A stretch of 35,333 nucleotides of DNA from Smithella sp. (GTDB lineage Bacteria > Desulfobacterota > Syntrophia > Syntrophales > Smithellaceae): assembly GCA_017993615.1 (NCBI GenBank), contig JAGOMJ010000022.1:1-35333 (forward strand), given 5' to 3'. This document shows positions 24,916 to 33,461 of this stretch, in pieces. The translations under genes were made by a program, and so were the position numbers. The notes beneath the pieces are model-generated. The model had not been told where the DNA came from, made no database searches, and saw only the letters and a list, made by a program, of their open reading frames with translations. Within the stretch, counting starts at the first letter, position 1, and every line of letters starts with the position of its first letter.

Positions 24916-26397
24916 CTAGAGCGTATATTTCAACCCGAACATAACCTGATAATTGATGAAGGTGCCGAATTCCGAATCCTCTTTTCCGGTATTCAGCACA
25001 CCGGATGAAAACAATTCGACATGATTGCCGAGGGAATAGGATAAAAGTCCCAGAAACTGAGCCGACCCGTCATCCACATTCTGTGTCCAGCGCAGCGTAG
25101 TTTCCATTCTATTGAAAATATTTCCCTTGTAATACTGAAGCATTGTGTAATTTTTACGCAAAAATCTTAAGCCCGTATTGCCGGTCTGATACAGCGTAAA
25201 CTGGCCCAGCAGTCCCGGATAGGCTCCCATGTCAAGATACGCATAGGCGGCCCGGCCTCTGAGCGAGTAATAGAGATCCGCTTCATCTTCATCATAACCT
25301 TGCGCATGATACATGTATTCCAGGGTGAGGGTACCGATATCTTCAAACGTATAGGCTCCGCCGACCAGAATTGTCGGATAAATCTTAGAGTCATCCTCCC
25401 GTGTTTTATCCATATACGCCGACCGAAGCGAGGTGTATCTGTCCAGAATCGGCCTCAATTCGGAATTCGGCGCAAACAAAGCTTCCAGGAACGACTGACC
25501 GAGTGATCTTCTCTTAAGATTCGGATACAAAGCATCGCTTCCCTGACGCATGCTGCCTTCACTGTAAAGCAACAGGGCGTCGGAAACCGTCCAGCCGCCG
25601 AAATACCCCAAGGTCGTATCATCATCCTTGTGAGATAAAATCAAAGAAGCGTAATTCTGGTTTCCCGTGTAATCTATTTTAGCGGCATATGTTTCCTCAA
25701 AAGGATCGGTGCTGATAAGAGTATTACGTCCCTGATCCGTATTGACCATGAAAGAGACCGTCCAGAGCATGTGGGGAACAAACACGACACGGGCAAAATC
25801 CATTCCGGCAACTTCCATCTGGGGGTTGCTGCGGCCGTTATCAAAGAAAAACGGATTCGAGGGAGAATAAAGGAAAGAAGGTCCCCATTGCAGGTTTTCC
25901 CGTCCGTAGGACAAGAAGACTCTCTCTGCGGCCTTCAATCTGACCAGCCATTCATTGACATACCATTCATCGTTCCAGTCATCCTCACCTTCACGCTGGC
26001 CTTCTTTCCAGTAGCGATAGTCAAACATCGCCCGCGGCTTGAAAACCAGATCAAGGTATTTGGTATTGAAACGGAAATCCGGTCTGACATCAATATTCCC
26101 GATGTAATTGGGAAATCCAACCGGATCGTTGTTCGGGTTTTGCGTTGATTTGGCGGGATCCTGAAGAACCCCGTACGTTAAAATCCGGAAATCCGCATTA
26201 AAAGCGCCCTGTAATTTCCTCAGGTAAGGCCGGTCCGCATACTCGGCATCGGTCGCCGTGTACTGTTTGACGTTTGACTGCAGAAAAGAGGCGAAAGGAT
26301 CTTCGGCGGCCAGCACCGCTGAAGGCAACCATGAACAAAAGAGGATGATGAGAAAAATACCCGCTCCCCTGATTATGGTATTGTGCTTTTTTTTCAT
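24916..26397 (-). CDS. Outer-membrane beta-barrel protein of the export module
   Basis: A 493-residue predicted outer-membrane barrel. A signal peptide ending PSAVLAAED precedes a short periplasmic start. The rest alternates short amphipathic strands and charged turns (FNTKYLDLVFKPRAMFDYRY, ERVFLSYGRENLQWG, YFGGWTVSDALLLYSEGSM) and ends in a strand with an aromatic and hydrophobic terminus (YQVMFGLKYTL), as Bam substrates do. I do not recognise a named family with certainty; DUF1302-like or porin-like proteins next to LolA-like genes are the nearest pattern. It follows the LolA-like gene by 9 nt and is the last gene of the ATPase-permease-permease-LolA-like run, so it may be that system's outer-membrane partner. 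Confidence 0.8.
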   Translation of the reverse strand: MKKKHNTIIRGAGIFLIILFCSWLPSAVLAAEDPFASFLQSNVKQYTATDAEYADRPYLRKLQGAFNADFRILTYGVLQDPAKSTQNPNNDPVGFPNYIGNIDVRPDFRFNTKYLDLVFKPRAMFDYRYWKEGQREGEDDWNDEWYVNEWLVRLKAAERVFLSYGRENLQWGPSFLYSPSNPFFFDNGRSNPQMEVAGMDFARVVFVPHMLWTVSFMVNTDQGRNTLISTDPFEETYAAKIDYTGNQNYASLILSHKDDDTTLGYFGGWTVSDALLLYSEGSMRQGSDALYPNLKRRSLGQSFLEALFAPNSELRPILDRYTSLRSAYMDKTREDDSKIYPTILVGGAYTFEDIGTLTLEYMYHAQGYDEDEADLYYSLRGRAAYAYLDMGAYPGLLGQFTLYQTGNTGLRFLRKNYTMLQYYKGNIFNRMETTLRWTQNVDDGSAQFLGLLSYSLGNHVELFSSGVLNTGKEDSEFGTFINYQVMFGLKYTL

Positions 26398-26406
26398 AAA
26401 TAACCT

Positions 26407-27180
26407 CTATTTTGTCAGTAAATTTAAATTAAATGTTGCATCGGAAACTTTTTTCAGCACCGGCCGGCTGTATTTCACGACCGTGATATCATCCTTCATG
26501 ATCGCATTGGTGATGGTCATCTGGGAAATGAATTCCTGAGACTTACCCTCCACCGTAATTCTGTTTTTATACTCGAATATCGCCGTCTTAAACATCTTTC
26601 CGGAAATCGTGTAGAATTCAGCTTTCACGCCCAAAACCCTTTTTTTGGATATCCAGTACTTGATCCGGTCATACGTGGCTCTCTTGTCCACTGCCTGTAA
26701 ATTCAAAACGACGCAATCTTCGTTGTTAAACTGCCCGTCTTCCGATCCGATAATTTTATAATCACCCGCATAGTTTGTGGCCGCAATATCGCCGTTGGAC
26801 GCATCGCCCATCAGTTTCTGCCGCGGTGAAATAGGAACGGGTTTGGACAGACCCGGTTTTGCAAACCACATATTGCGATCCTGCATCAGCAGCTTTTGCC
26901 CCTTCAGATTGCCGGGTTCCAGCGTATCAATGAGGGAATTATAACCGCTGGCGCTGTTTCCTTTGGCAATAACCAGCAAGGTTCTATCCTGCACACGTCC
27001 TTTTTCCACGGAATGCATTTTAATTTCCCACTGAATGCCTTCCTCGTTGCCCCGCGCCTTGTCGGCCTGTTCCAGCATTTCCTGATTGGTCATCGCCTGC
27101 AACGGCGCAACATTGAGAAAGAATAATACAACAAAACTCCATAGGGTAAAATAGTTTTTCTTTAAAAATCGACTCATCAT
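26407..27180 (-). CDS. Outer-membrane lipoprotein-sorting (LolA-like) periplasmic protein
   Basis: A 257-residue secreted protein of the LolA-like 'outer membrane lipoprotein-sorting protein' family (not classical LolA). A signal peptide (WSFVVLFFLNVAPLQA) is followed by an open beta-barrel-like domain that could carry a lipid or lipoprotein across the periplasm. Family-like features are the early helix NQEMLEQADKARGN, MWFAKPGLSKPVPISPRQKLMGDASNGDIAATNY, and VLGVKAEFYTISGKMFKTAIF. GGGAG precedes the tandem ATG. It lies 21 nt after the permease gene and 9 nt before the barrel gene, indicating one transcript. Such proteins often accompany MMPL/RND or LolCDE-like transporters. Confidence 0.88.
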   Translation of the reverse strand: MMSRFLKKNYFTLWSFVVLFFLNVAPLQAMTNQEMLEQADKARGNEEGIQWEIKMHSVEKGRVQDRTLLVIAKGNSASGYNSLIDTLEPGNLKGQKLLMQDRNMWFAKPGLSKPVPISPRQKLMGDASNGDIAATNYAGDYKIIGSEDGQFNNEDCVVLNLQAVDKRATYDRIKYWISKKRVLGVKAEFYTISGKMFKTAIFEYKNRITVEGKSQEFISQMTITNAIMKDDITVVKYSRPVLKKVSDATFNLNLLTK

Positions 27181-27201
27181 TTTCTCCCTGATCTATAATT
27201 T

Positions 27202-28440
27202 TTATACATGTCCCAGCGCGTCCACAATATTCTTCCTGGCCGCACCTCTTGCAGGAATGATCGCTGCAATCATGGACAATATTATGAAACAAAATACCAA
27301 CAGCAGCAACATCCACGGCACCATATCAATAAACATGGGCACCGGCTCCGAAAAGCCGGGAGGAACATAATGAGGCGGAAACAGCCGGATAATGACCCAC
27401 ACAACAATGTGCAGCAAAATACCCACGATACTGCCCAGAAATCCGAGCAACGCTCCCTCCAGAGTGAAAAGCAAGGAAACACCCTTGACTTTGAGTCCCA
27501 GCGCCCGCAGGGTTCCGATCTCTTTGGTCCTCTCCAGAATGGCCATCCCCATGGTATTGATGGTTGTCATTATCACTATCCCCAGCACAATGGAAGCAAT
27601 AAAAATAAATATCATGTCCAGATAGGACTTCATTTTTAAATAACCCAAAGAGAGTTCTTTCCAGGTTCTGATTTCACAATCAATGCCGGCGGCCTTCAGC
27701 TTCTTGAGCAGACGATCGCGCATCATTTCAGTGTCTTCCCATTCTTTCAGCAGAACCACCACGCGTTCCGCTGATTGCGTATCCAGCAGAGACTGCGCAA
27801 ATTTAAAATTGAAGCGCATAAATTTGTCATTGGAAAAATCATTGCCGGTATCGTAGACACCGCTGACCTGCATATCCAAAGCGTTCACCTGACCGGCCAG
27901 CGTCTGTGCCATGACAATCCCGTTGCTGCCCGCATTCATGTTCAGATAGGCAGCCAGGTCCTTGGCCATTTCAACTCCGTAGAGTACGTCGTCGCTTATT
28001 TTGTGCCCCGCGCGCGGCTTAAAAACCACCCAATCCCCTTTGATGATGACTTCGTCTTTGGGCACAACCCCCTGAGCGATGAAAACCGTAGACGTTGCCC
28101 CGTTTGTCACCGTTCCGACGACCTGCATTTGCGGTGTGGACAAGACGACATCTTTTTCCTCTCCGACAAGTTTCATGATCTTTTCGGTTTCTTCCCGGGT
28201 AAACATGTATTTTTCAGGTTCCAGCTTGCCCTTGGCGTTCCACCCGGCCTTGTTAATTCTCAAATGGCCAAGTCCTTCGCCGCGAATCGCAATAACCCGC
28301 AGTCCGGCATAAGCATTGTGAATGTAGCCGTGGTAAAGGCCGATCGCGGCAAACCCTACTCCGATGGCCACCATGGTCACAAAGGATCGCCGCTTGTTTC
28401 TTAAAATATTCCGGAATGCCAGTTTCATCCAGTTCATCAT
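27202..28440 (-). CDS. ABC transporter permease, FtsX/LolCE/MacB type (copy 2)
   Basis: A 412-residue permease with the MacB/LolC fold: one N-terminal membrane helix (SFVTMVAIGVGFAAIGLYHGYI), a large periplasmic domain (about 45-270), then three membrane helices (about 275-300, 325-350 and 370-395). The FtsX signature ERTKEIGTLRALGLK is present, followed by the membrane region LEGALLGFLGSIVGI. It is a close paralogue of the next gene upstream and shares long identical stretches such as GVYDTGNDFSNDKFMRFNF. The two probably form a LolC/LolE-like heterodimer with the ATPase. This copy is shorter by a segment of about 10 residues in the periplasmic domain. Confidence 0.93.
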   Translation of the reverse strand: MMNWMKLAFRNILRNKRRSFVTMVAIGVGFAAIGLYHGYIHNAYAGLRVIAIRGEGLGHLRINKAGWNAKGKLEPEKYMFTREETEKIMKLVGEEKDVVLSTPQMQVVGTVTNGATSTVFIAQGVVPKDEVIIKGDWVVFKPRAGHKISDDVLYGVEMAKDLAAYLNMNAGSNGIVMAQTLAGQVNALDMQVSGVYDTGNDFSNDKFMRFNFKFAQSLLDTQSAERVVVLLKEWEDTEMMRDRLLKKLKAAGIDCEIRTWKELSLGYLKMKSYLDMIFIFIASIVLGIVIMTTINTMGMAILERTKEIGTLRALGLKVKGVSLLFTLEGALLGFLGSIVGILLHIVVWVIIRLFPPHYVPPGFSEPVPMFIDMVPWMLLLLVFCFIILSMIAAIIPARGAARKNIVDALGHV

Positions 28441-28499
28441 AGGTTTAATCCAGCCGCCTTTCAGAAATGTTCAGTTTATCTTTTTAATCCAAAAATATT

Positions 28500-29762
28500 T
28501 CAGGGATGTCCCAGTGAATCTACAATATTCGCTTTTGCCGCTGATTTTGCGGGAATGACGGCTGCAATGGTCGATATGATGATGAAACAGACTATCAAGA
28601 GCATCAACGCCCAGGGCGCCATATTGACTCTCATGGCCACGGGCGTTGACAATCCCGGAGGTGTATAGTGCAGCGGGAAGAGCCTGATCAGCGACCATTC
28701 AATCGTATGCAAGACAACGCCTGCCATACTGCCGAAAACGCCCAGCAAAGCGCCTTCCAGAGCAAAAAGCTTAGCCACGCCAACGCGTTTCATCCCCAAA
28801 GCCCGCAGGGTTCCGATTTCTTTCGTTCTTTCAACAATGGTATTGCTCATGGTATTGATAATCGTCACCAGCACGATCGTCACCACGATGAAAAAAAGAA
28901 AAATAAAGATCGTATCCAGATACGATTTCATTTTATTATAAGCGATGGAAAGATCCTGCCAGGTTCTGATTTCAGCATCAATACCGGCGTTTTTAAGTTT
29001 TTTTGCGATGACATCATGCATTTGTTCCGTATCTTTCCAGTGTTTGAGCATGACCACAACCCTCTCCGCCGATTGCGTATCGAGCAGGGCCTGGGCGAAA
29101 TTAAAATTAAACCGCATAAATTTGTCATTGGAGAAATCGTTTCCGGTATCATAGACGCCGCTGATTTGCATATCCATGGCATTCATCTGACCGCTCAAGG
29201 TTTGCGCCATGACGATTCCGTCGCTGCCCGGTTTCATCTTTAGATAACTGGCCATGTCTTTGGCCATCAGCACACCGTAAGTTTTACTTTCGTTCAGTTT
29301 TTCACCGATGACCGCATCATACCCCTCGTCCACATAACCGACGACATCAAACCAGAACTGTGTAATAAATTCCTCATCTTTCGGGATAACGCCCTGGGCA
29401 ATGAAAATAATGGAGGTCAGACCGTTGGTTACCGTGCCCATCACCTGAATCTGCGGTGTAACCAGCACGACATCTTTTTCTTCCTTGACCAGTTGAATAA
29501 TTTTATCCGTCTGCTCTTTCGAAAACATATAGTTGTGCGGTTCTAGCTTGCCCTGTTCCTCCCATCCCGCTTTATTGATTCTTAAATGGCCCAACCGTTC
29601 GCCGCATATCGCAAGCCACCGGAGTCCCTCATAAGCGTTATTAATATAGCCGTGATAAATACTGATGGAGGTAAACCCCACGGCAATGGCAATCATCGTC
29701 ACAACAGAGCGGCGTTTGTTTCTTAAAATATTCCGGTAGGCCAGCTTAATCCACTGCAGCAT
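28500..29762 (-). CDS. ABC transporter permease, FtsX/LolCE/MacB type (copy 1)
   Basis: A 420-residue MacB/LolC-type permease with the same plan as its downstream paralogue: an N-terminal helix, a large periplasmic domain and three C-terminal helices. The coupling region ERTKEIGTLRALGMKRVG contacts the ATPase. The periplasmic domain contains an insertion not in the other copy (about 135-160, around FWFDVVGYVDEGYDAVIGEK). The gene begins 9 nt after the ATPase stop; AGGAG lies within the ATPase end, pointing to translational coupling. Extrusion of a lipid, lipoprotein or hydrophobic compound from the inner membrane is inferred from the family. Confidence 0.93.
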   Translation of the reverse strand: MLQWIKLAYRNILRNKRRSVVTMIAIAVGFTSISIYHGYINNAYEGLRWLAICGERLGHLRINKAGWEEQGKLEPHNYMFSKEQTDKIIQLVKEEKDVVLVTPQIQVMGTVTNGLTSIIFIAQGVIPKDEEFITQFWFDVVGYVDEGYDAVIGEKLNESKTYGVLMAKDMASYLKMKPGSDGIVMAQTLSGQMNAMDMQISGVYDTGNDFSNDKFMRFNFNFAQALLDTQSAERVVVMLKHWKDTEQMHDVIAKKLKNAGIDAEIRTWQDLSIAYNKMKSYLDTIFIFLFFIVVTIVLVTIINTMSNTIVERTKEIGTLRALGMKRVGVAKLFALEGALLGVFGSMAGVVLHTIEWSLIRLFPLHYTPPGLSTPVAMRVNMAPWALMLLIVCFIIISTIAAVIPAKSAAKANIVDSLGHP

Positions 29763-29771
29763 CAGACGTTA

Positions 29772-30446
29772 TCACTCCTGAATAATTTTGCCGTCTTCCA
29801 GACGTACCAGCCGTTTGACTTTATCCAGAAGCCTCTGGTCGTGTGTGGAGAAAATGAACGTGATGTGGTCTCTTTCATTCAGTTCACGCATAATATCGAT
29901 TACCATATGGGCCGTTTCCGAATCGAGATTGGCCGTCGGTTCATCGGCAATAACCAGTGAGGGATTATTGACCAGCGCCCGGGCAATTGAAACTCTCTGC
30001 TGCTGACCGCCCGACATTTTCGCCGGACGATTATGAATGAGATCCTTCAGGCCGACCTCTTCCAGACGCATCAGCGCCTGTTTTTTGGCTTCCGCCACCG
30101 ACGCGCCTCTGATCTGCATGGGCAGCATGACATTTTCCAGTGCGGAGAGAACAGGCACCAGATTAAAGCTCTGAAAAACAAAACCGATGGTCTCATTCCG
30201 ATGCTCGCTTTTCTGATCGTCCGTCAACTTCTGGACATTTTTCCCTGCAATGGCCAATTCTCCGGATGTGGGATCATCAATGGCACCGATAAGATTCAGG
30301 AGGGTTGTTTTGCCCGATCCGGACGGTCCCCAAACGGCCACAAATTCTTTCTTGTCGATCTGGAGATCAATGCCTCTCAGCGCATGGACAACCGTCTCGC
30401 CAAGATGATAGTCCTTGGTGATACTCTTCATTTCAATTAAAGCCAT
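29772..30446 (-). CDS. ABC transporter ATP-binding protein, LolD/MacB type
   Basis: A 224-residue ATPase of the LolD/MacB subfamily that powers the two FtsX-type permeases. It has Walker A GPSGSGKT (40-47), a Q-loop (VFQSFNLVPVLSALENV), the signature MSGGQQQRVSIARAL, Walker B with VIADEPTANLDS, and the H-loop STHD. The ORF extends upstream, but I start at the ATG at 30446 because AGGGGG lies about 7 nt before it and the MALIEMKSITKDY start fits the family. The extra upstream 22 residues are atypical. It is the first gene of a five-gene run and is preceded by a strong promoter. Confidence 0.93.
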   Translation of the reverse strand: MALIEMKSITKDYHLGETVVHALRGIDLQIDKKEFVAVWGPSGSGKTTLLNLIGAIDDPTSGELAIAGKNVQKLTDDQKSEHRNETIGFVFQSFNLVPVLSALENVMLPMQIRGASVAEAKKQALMRLEEVGLKDLIHNRPAKMSGGQQQRVSIARALVNNPSLVIADEPTANLDSETAHMVIDIMRELNERDHITFIFSTHDQRLLDKVKRLVRLEDGKIIQE

Positions 30447-30531
30447 TTTATACCCCCTGGAAAAACTCAACGGTAAACCGTCATGGATTGCGGCCGACAC
30501 TTTGCAAAGCAATCATTTTTTTGGCTTGCGG

Positions 30532-30560
30532 AGCATATAAAGAAATGTCCTATATGTCAA
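30532..30560 (-). promoter_or_regulatory. Sigma-70 promoter of the Lol-like export module
   Basis: Minus strand TTGACA (30555-30560), 17 nt, TATGCT (30532-30537). Start near 30525 and a leader of about 80 nt that includes the palindrome CTTTGCAAAG (30500-30509). Confidence 0.75.
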
Positions 30561-30617
30561 TTAAATATCAAAAAAAAATAGATAAAAAAATAAAGGCGGT
30601 GGTTAGGATGTTATTAA

Positions 30618-30631
30618 TTTTCAATTGAAAA
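30618..30631. repeat. 14-bp perfect palindrome downstream of the PBP7 gene
   Basis: TTTTCAATTGAAAA lies between the PBP7 gene and the export-module promoter. It has no GC stem, so it is unlikely to be a terminator. It may be a protein-binding site. Confidence 0.35.
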
Positions 30632-30678
30632 CCGCTTCACACCGGCTCTCAATTTCAACCGATACGATATACCCATTA

Positions 30679-31587
30679 TTATGTATGTTGAGAATGTGAT
30701 TTTGATTCCAACCAGGATTTTATCCGGTTGGCATCGTTAATGCGTGCCTTATTGTTTCGGCAATCAAGCAGAACGATCAGCAGCGGACGTTTCGCCACTT
30801 TGGCCTGCATGACCAGACACCTTCCGGCTTCATTGGTAAATCCTGTTTTGGACAGACCGATTTTCCAGCCGCAACCGTCCCGGACAAGCTGGTTGGTGTT
30901 GCGGAATTTCAGCATTTGCCAGCCGGTAAAGATCGTGGCCTTTTTACGGGTCGTAAAATCACGGATCATCTCATACTGATAGGCGGTATCAACCAGTCGC
31001 GCCAGGTCTTTTGCGGAAGAAACGTTATTGCTCGACAGGCCAACCGTATCTCTGAAACGCGTATGGGCTAATCCCAACGCAGCGGCTTTTGCGTTCATCG
31101 CCCGGACACAGTTCCAGTAACCGCCCGGATACGTTCTCCCCAGTGCATGGGCGCAACGGTTATCCGAAGACATCAGCGCCAGCAACAACGCTTCCTCGCG
31201 GGTGAGGTCGGTGCCCACGGCAAGCCGAAAGCTTGTCCCGCGAACCGCTGTCGCGTCTTCCTCCTCAATGGTGATCGTTTCATCAGGATCCAGTCCGGCG
31301 TCAAGAACCACCATGGCGGTCATCAGTTTGGTGATGGATGCAATGGGCATGACGGCTTTGGCCTGTTTCTGAATCAACAACTTACCGGTTTGCTGATCCT
31401 TCACAATCACTGCCGCCGAACGCAAAACCAGCCCGCCCTTTTTCTTCTGGACGGATTGTGATGTGGAATGTTTTCGATGATGGGACGATTTTTTGGAGGA
31501 TTTTGCAAATACGTCGTTAAAGGAAAATAATAAAAAAACTGCACATAAAATGACTACAAAATAATTTTTACTGAATTTACTTGCCAT
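30679..31587 (-). CDS. pbpG: D-alanyl-D-alanine endopeptidase, PBP7 type
   Basis: A 302-residue periplasmic serine peptidase of the S11 family, probably cleaving D-Ala-mDAP cross-links in peptidoglycan (PBP7-like). It has a signal sequence (YFVVILCAVFLLFSFNDVFA), then a very basic Ser/Lys/His-rich linker (about 29-50, KSSKKSSHHRKHSTSQSVQKKK), which may bind the wall. The three active-site motifs are intact: SxxK at S84-K87 (ASITK), SxN at S141-N143 (SSDN) and KTG (LSKTGFTNEAG). The protein lacks the long C-terminal domain of PBP5, which favours the PbpG-type endopeptidase over a carboxypeptidase. It has its own strong promoter and is a single gene. Confidence 0.92.
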   Translation of the reverse strand: MASKFSKNYFVVILCAVFLLFSFNDVFAKSSKKSSHHRKHSTSQSVQKKKGGLVLRSAAVIVKDQQTGKLLIQKQAKAVMPIASITKLMTAMVVLDAGLDPDETITIEEEDATAVRGTSFRLAVGTDLTREEALLLALMSSDNRCAHALGRTYPGGYWNCVRAMNAKAAALGLAHTRFRDTVGLSSNNVSSAKDLARLVDTAYQYEMIRDFTTRKKATIFTGWQMLKFRNTNQLVRDGCGWKIGLSKTGFTNEAGRCLVMQAKVAKRPLLIVLLDCRNNKARINDANRIKSWLESKSHSQHT

Positions 31588-31698
31588 GCATTCTCCCGAT
31601 CTTCAAGATACGTCTTTAGTTTTGCAACAAAGACCTGAGTGTCAATTTAATGCCGGCATTTGCTCTGCCAACTTGTGTTTCAAAGTTAATTTTTTGGA

Positions 31699-31727
31699 AT
31701 CATACAGAATTTTTTCGAATTAGTCAA
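31699..31727 (-). promoter_or_regulatory. Sigma-70 promoter of the PBP7 gene
   Basis: Minus strand TTGACT (31722-31727), 17 nt, TATGAT (31699-31704). The leader to the ATG at 31587 is about 105 nt and carries TTGACA again further downstream without a matching -10. Confidence 0.7.
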
Positions 31728-31765
31728 TTTTGAATTTGATTTTTTTGCAAAAAATTCCAGGGATG

Positions 31766-32605
31766 TCAATCAATGTCTTCTTTTCCGAAACGCCAGAACA
31801 GCAGTGCGCCGATAATCATGCAGTAGATGCCGACATTCAAGATCGGGACGGCAAAAACCGGTCCGCCGAATCCTTCGGCGCCGATCCGGGAAGCGGCAAA
31901 GGACTGCACGCCGAAAAGTTTCGGCCACACCGTATAAATTATTTGCCAAACGGAAAAGTCAGATGGCGCATCGTGCTGCATCATCGCCTGTCCGATCGGA
32001 CTATGGCGAACCGCAAAGACGCCGTCGGCTGCAACACCGATCATCCCGATGCCGATAACGCAAAGCAACGCGGCAATATCAGGCATCATCATCGACAAAA
32101 GAAGCACGGTCAGCACCACGAAAAGCACATTCAGCGAGCACCAGATCGACGCCGAAAAAAATTCCGGCATGACCATGTTGGCGCTGACGGATGTGATCAA
32201 AAAAACGATGCCATGCAGAACAATCATGACGGCCGTCAGCAAAACCCACAGGCCGAGAATTTTTCCGGAGACATACTGCCGGCGGCTGACGGGTTTTGAA
32301 AGGATGCAGGATTGCGTGCCGTCACCGCGGTCGCGGCGGAAAATGCGCATGGACAGCAGAGCCGCCAGAAACAAAACGCCCCCGGCAATGATATGGAATG
32401 TGATTTTCGAAACCATGATGATGATTTTTGCTGAATCGACGACCTGTCCGTTCATCATGTAATCGCCGTGATAACAACCGCGCACCATCAAGATAAACAA
32501 AGCGCAGATGATCAGTATCGCGATAAAACTTTTTTGACGGGCTTCGTCCGCAATGGTGAATGAGGCCAGGCGGATGACGGAAGCCCAGTTTTCCGGAACT
32601 CTCAT
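31766..32605 (-). CDS. ABC-2 type transporter permease
   Basis: A 279-residue integral membrane protein with about six hydrophobic segments (for example FIAILIICALFILMV, IIAGGVLFLAALLSMRIF, VLLTAVMIVLHGIVFLIT, VLFVVLTVLLLSMMMPDIAALL, VGIYCMIIGALLFWRF). The pattern GDGTQSCILSKPVSRRQYVSGKILG is typical of ABC-2 membrane components (Nos/ABC2_membrane_5-like). With the ATPase encoded 1 nt upstream (TGA-C-ATG) it forms a two-component transporter. The substrate is not deducible. Confidence 0.88.
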   Translation of the reverse strand: MRVPENWASVIRLASFTIADEARQKSFIAILIICALFILMVRGCYHGDYMMNGQVVDSAKIIIMVSKITFHIIAGGVLFLAALLSMRIFRRDRGDGTQSCILSKPVSRRQYVSGKILGLWVLLTAVMIVLHGIVFLITSVSANMVMPEFFSASIWCSLNVLFVVLTVLLLSMMMPDIAALLCVIGIGMIGVAADGVFAVRHSPIGQAMMQHDAPSDFSVWQIIYTVWPKLFGVQSFAASRIGAEGFGGPVFAVPILNVGIYCMIIGALLFWRFGKEDID

Positions 32606-32606
32606 G

Positions 32607-33314
32607 TCAACCTTCCTTCACAAAACGGATAAAAACATCTTCCAGGGTATCGCCGTCCCGGACGAGAGAAGATATTTTATCCCTGACCATCAGCCTTCCG
32701 CGACGGATCACCGCGGCGTTATCGCATATTTTTTCCACTTCCGACAAAAGATGGGAATTCAGAAAAACCGTCATACCGTCCTTTTTCAGCGATTCCAGTA
32801 ACCGGCGTATGTCCCGGATACCGATGGGATCAAGTCCTGCGGCAGGTTCATCCAGGATCAGCAGTTTCGGCCGGCCGATCAGAGCGGCGCCCAGACCAAA
32901 TCGCTGAATCATACCCTTGGAATAGGTTCCGGATTTGTCATGTTCCCTTCCCTGCATGCCGGTCAGTGTGACCGCCCACTGGCACTGCTTATCCGCATCG
33001 GTACCTTTGAGATTGAGCAGTGCCGCGCAGCGCTTCAGATACTGCCACCCGGAAAGATGCGTCGGGATACGGTGATTTTCCGGCAGATAGCCGACAAAAG
33101 CGCGGCTCTTCGCGTTTGTTGTGGAAAGACCGTTCAACGACAAATGTCCTGCAGTCGGGCGGGTAAAATCAAGCAGCAGTTTAACGATTGTCGTTTTCCC
33201 CGCTCCGTTCGGTCCGAGAAGAGCAAAACACTCGCCTGCGCCGACGGAAAATGAAACATTATCCACGGCAACCAGGGAGCCATACTTTTTTGTCACGGCG
33301 TCGAGTTCGATCAT
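32607..33314 (-). CDS. ABC-2 transporter ATP-binding protein
   Basis: A 235-residue ATPase of the ABC-2/CcmA-like group. It has Walker A GPNGAGKTT (about 34-42), the signature region YSKGMIQRFGLGAAL, Walker B with LLILDEPAAGLDP, and the switch HLLSEVEKICD. The open frame begins at GTG 33317, but ATG 33314 is the better start. No ribosome site lies upstream of either, and a sigma-70 promoter sits so close that the message may begin at the start codon. The gene is coupled to the permease downstream. It is divergent from the 5'-nucleotidase gene. Confidence 0.9.
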   Translation of the reverse strand: MIELDAVTKKYGSLVAVDNVSFSVGAGECFALLGPNGAGKTTIVKLLLDFTRPTAGHLSLNGLSTTNAKSRAFVGYLPENHRIPTHLSGWQYLKRCAALLNLKGTDADKQCQWAVTLTGMQGREHDKSGTYSKGMIQRFGLGAALIGRPKLLILDEPAAGLDPIGIRDIRRLLESLKKDGMTVFLNSHLLSEVEKICDNAAVIRRGRLMVRDKISSLVRDGDTLEDVFIRFVKEG

Positions 33315-33322
33315 CACGAATG

Positions 33323-33351
33323 AACATATGGTCCGAAGGACATTCTGTCAA
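33323..33351 (-). promoter_or_regulatory. Sigma-70 promoter of the ABC-2 genes, near-leaderless
   Basis: Minus strand TTGACA (33346-33351), 17 nt, TATGTT (33323-33328). The predicted start (about 33316) lies 0-3 nt from the ATG at 33314. Confidence 0.65.
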
Positions 33352-33461
33352 CAAAATTATCATAAAAACGCCTGCCGCTCTTTCCGTCCCGTAAACAGCT
33401 CTGGAATTCTTCCGGCCATTGGGCTATATTAAAAAAAGTTTGGAAAAGAAGGAATTTTTCC

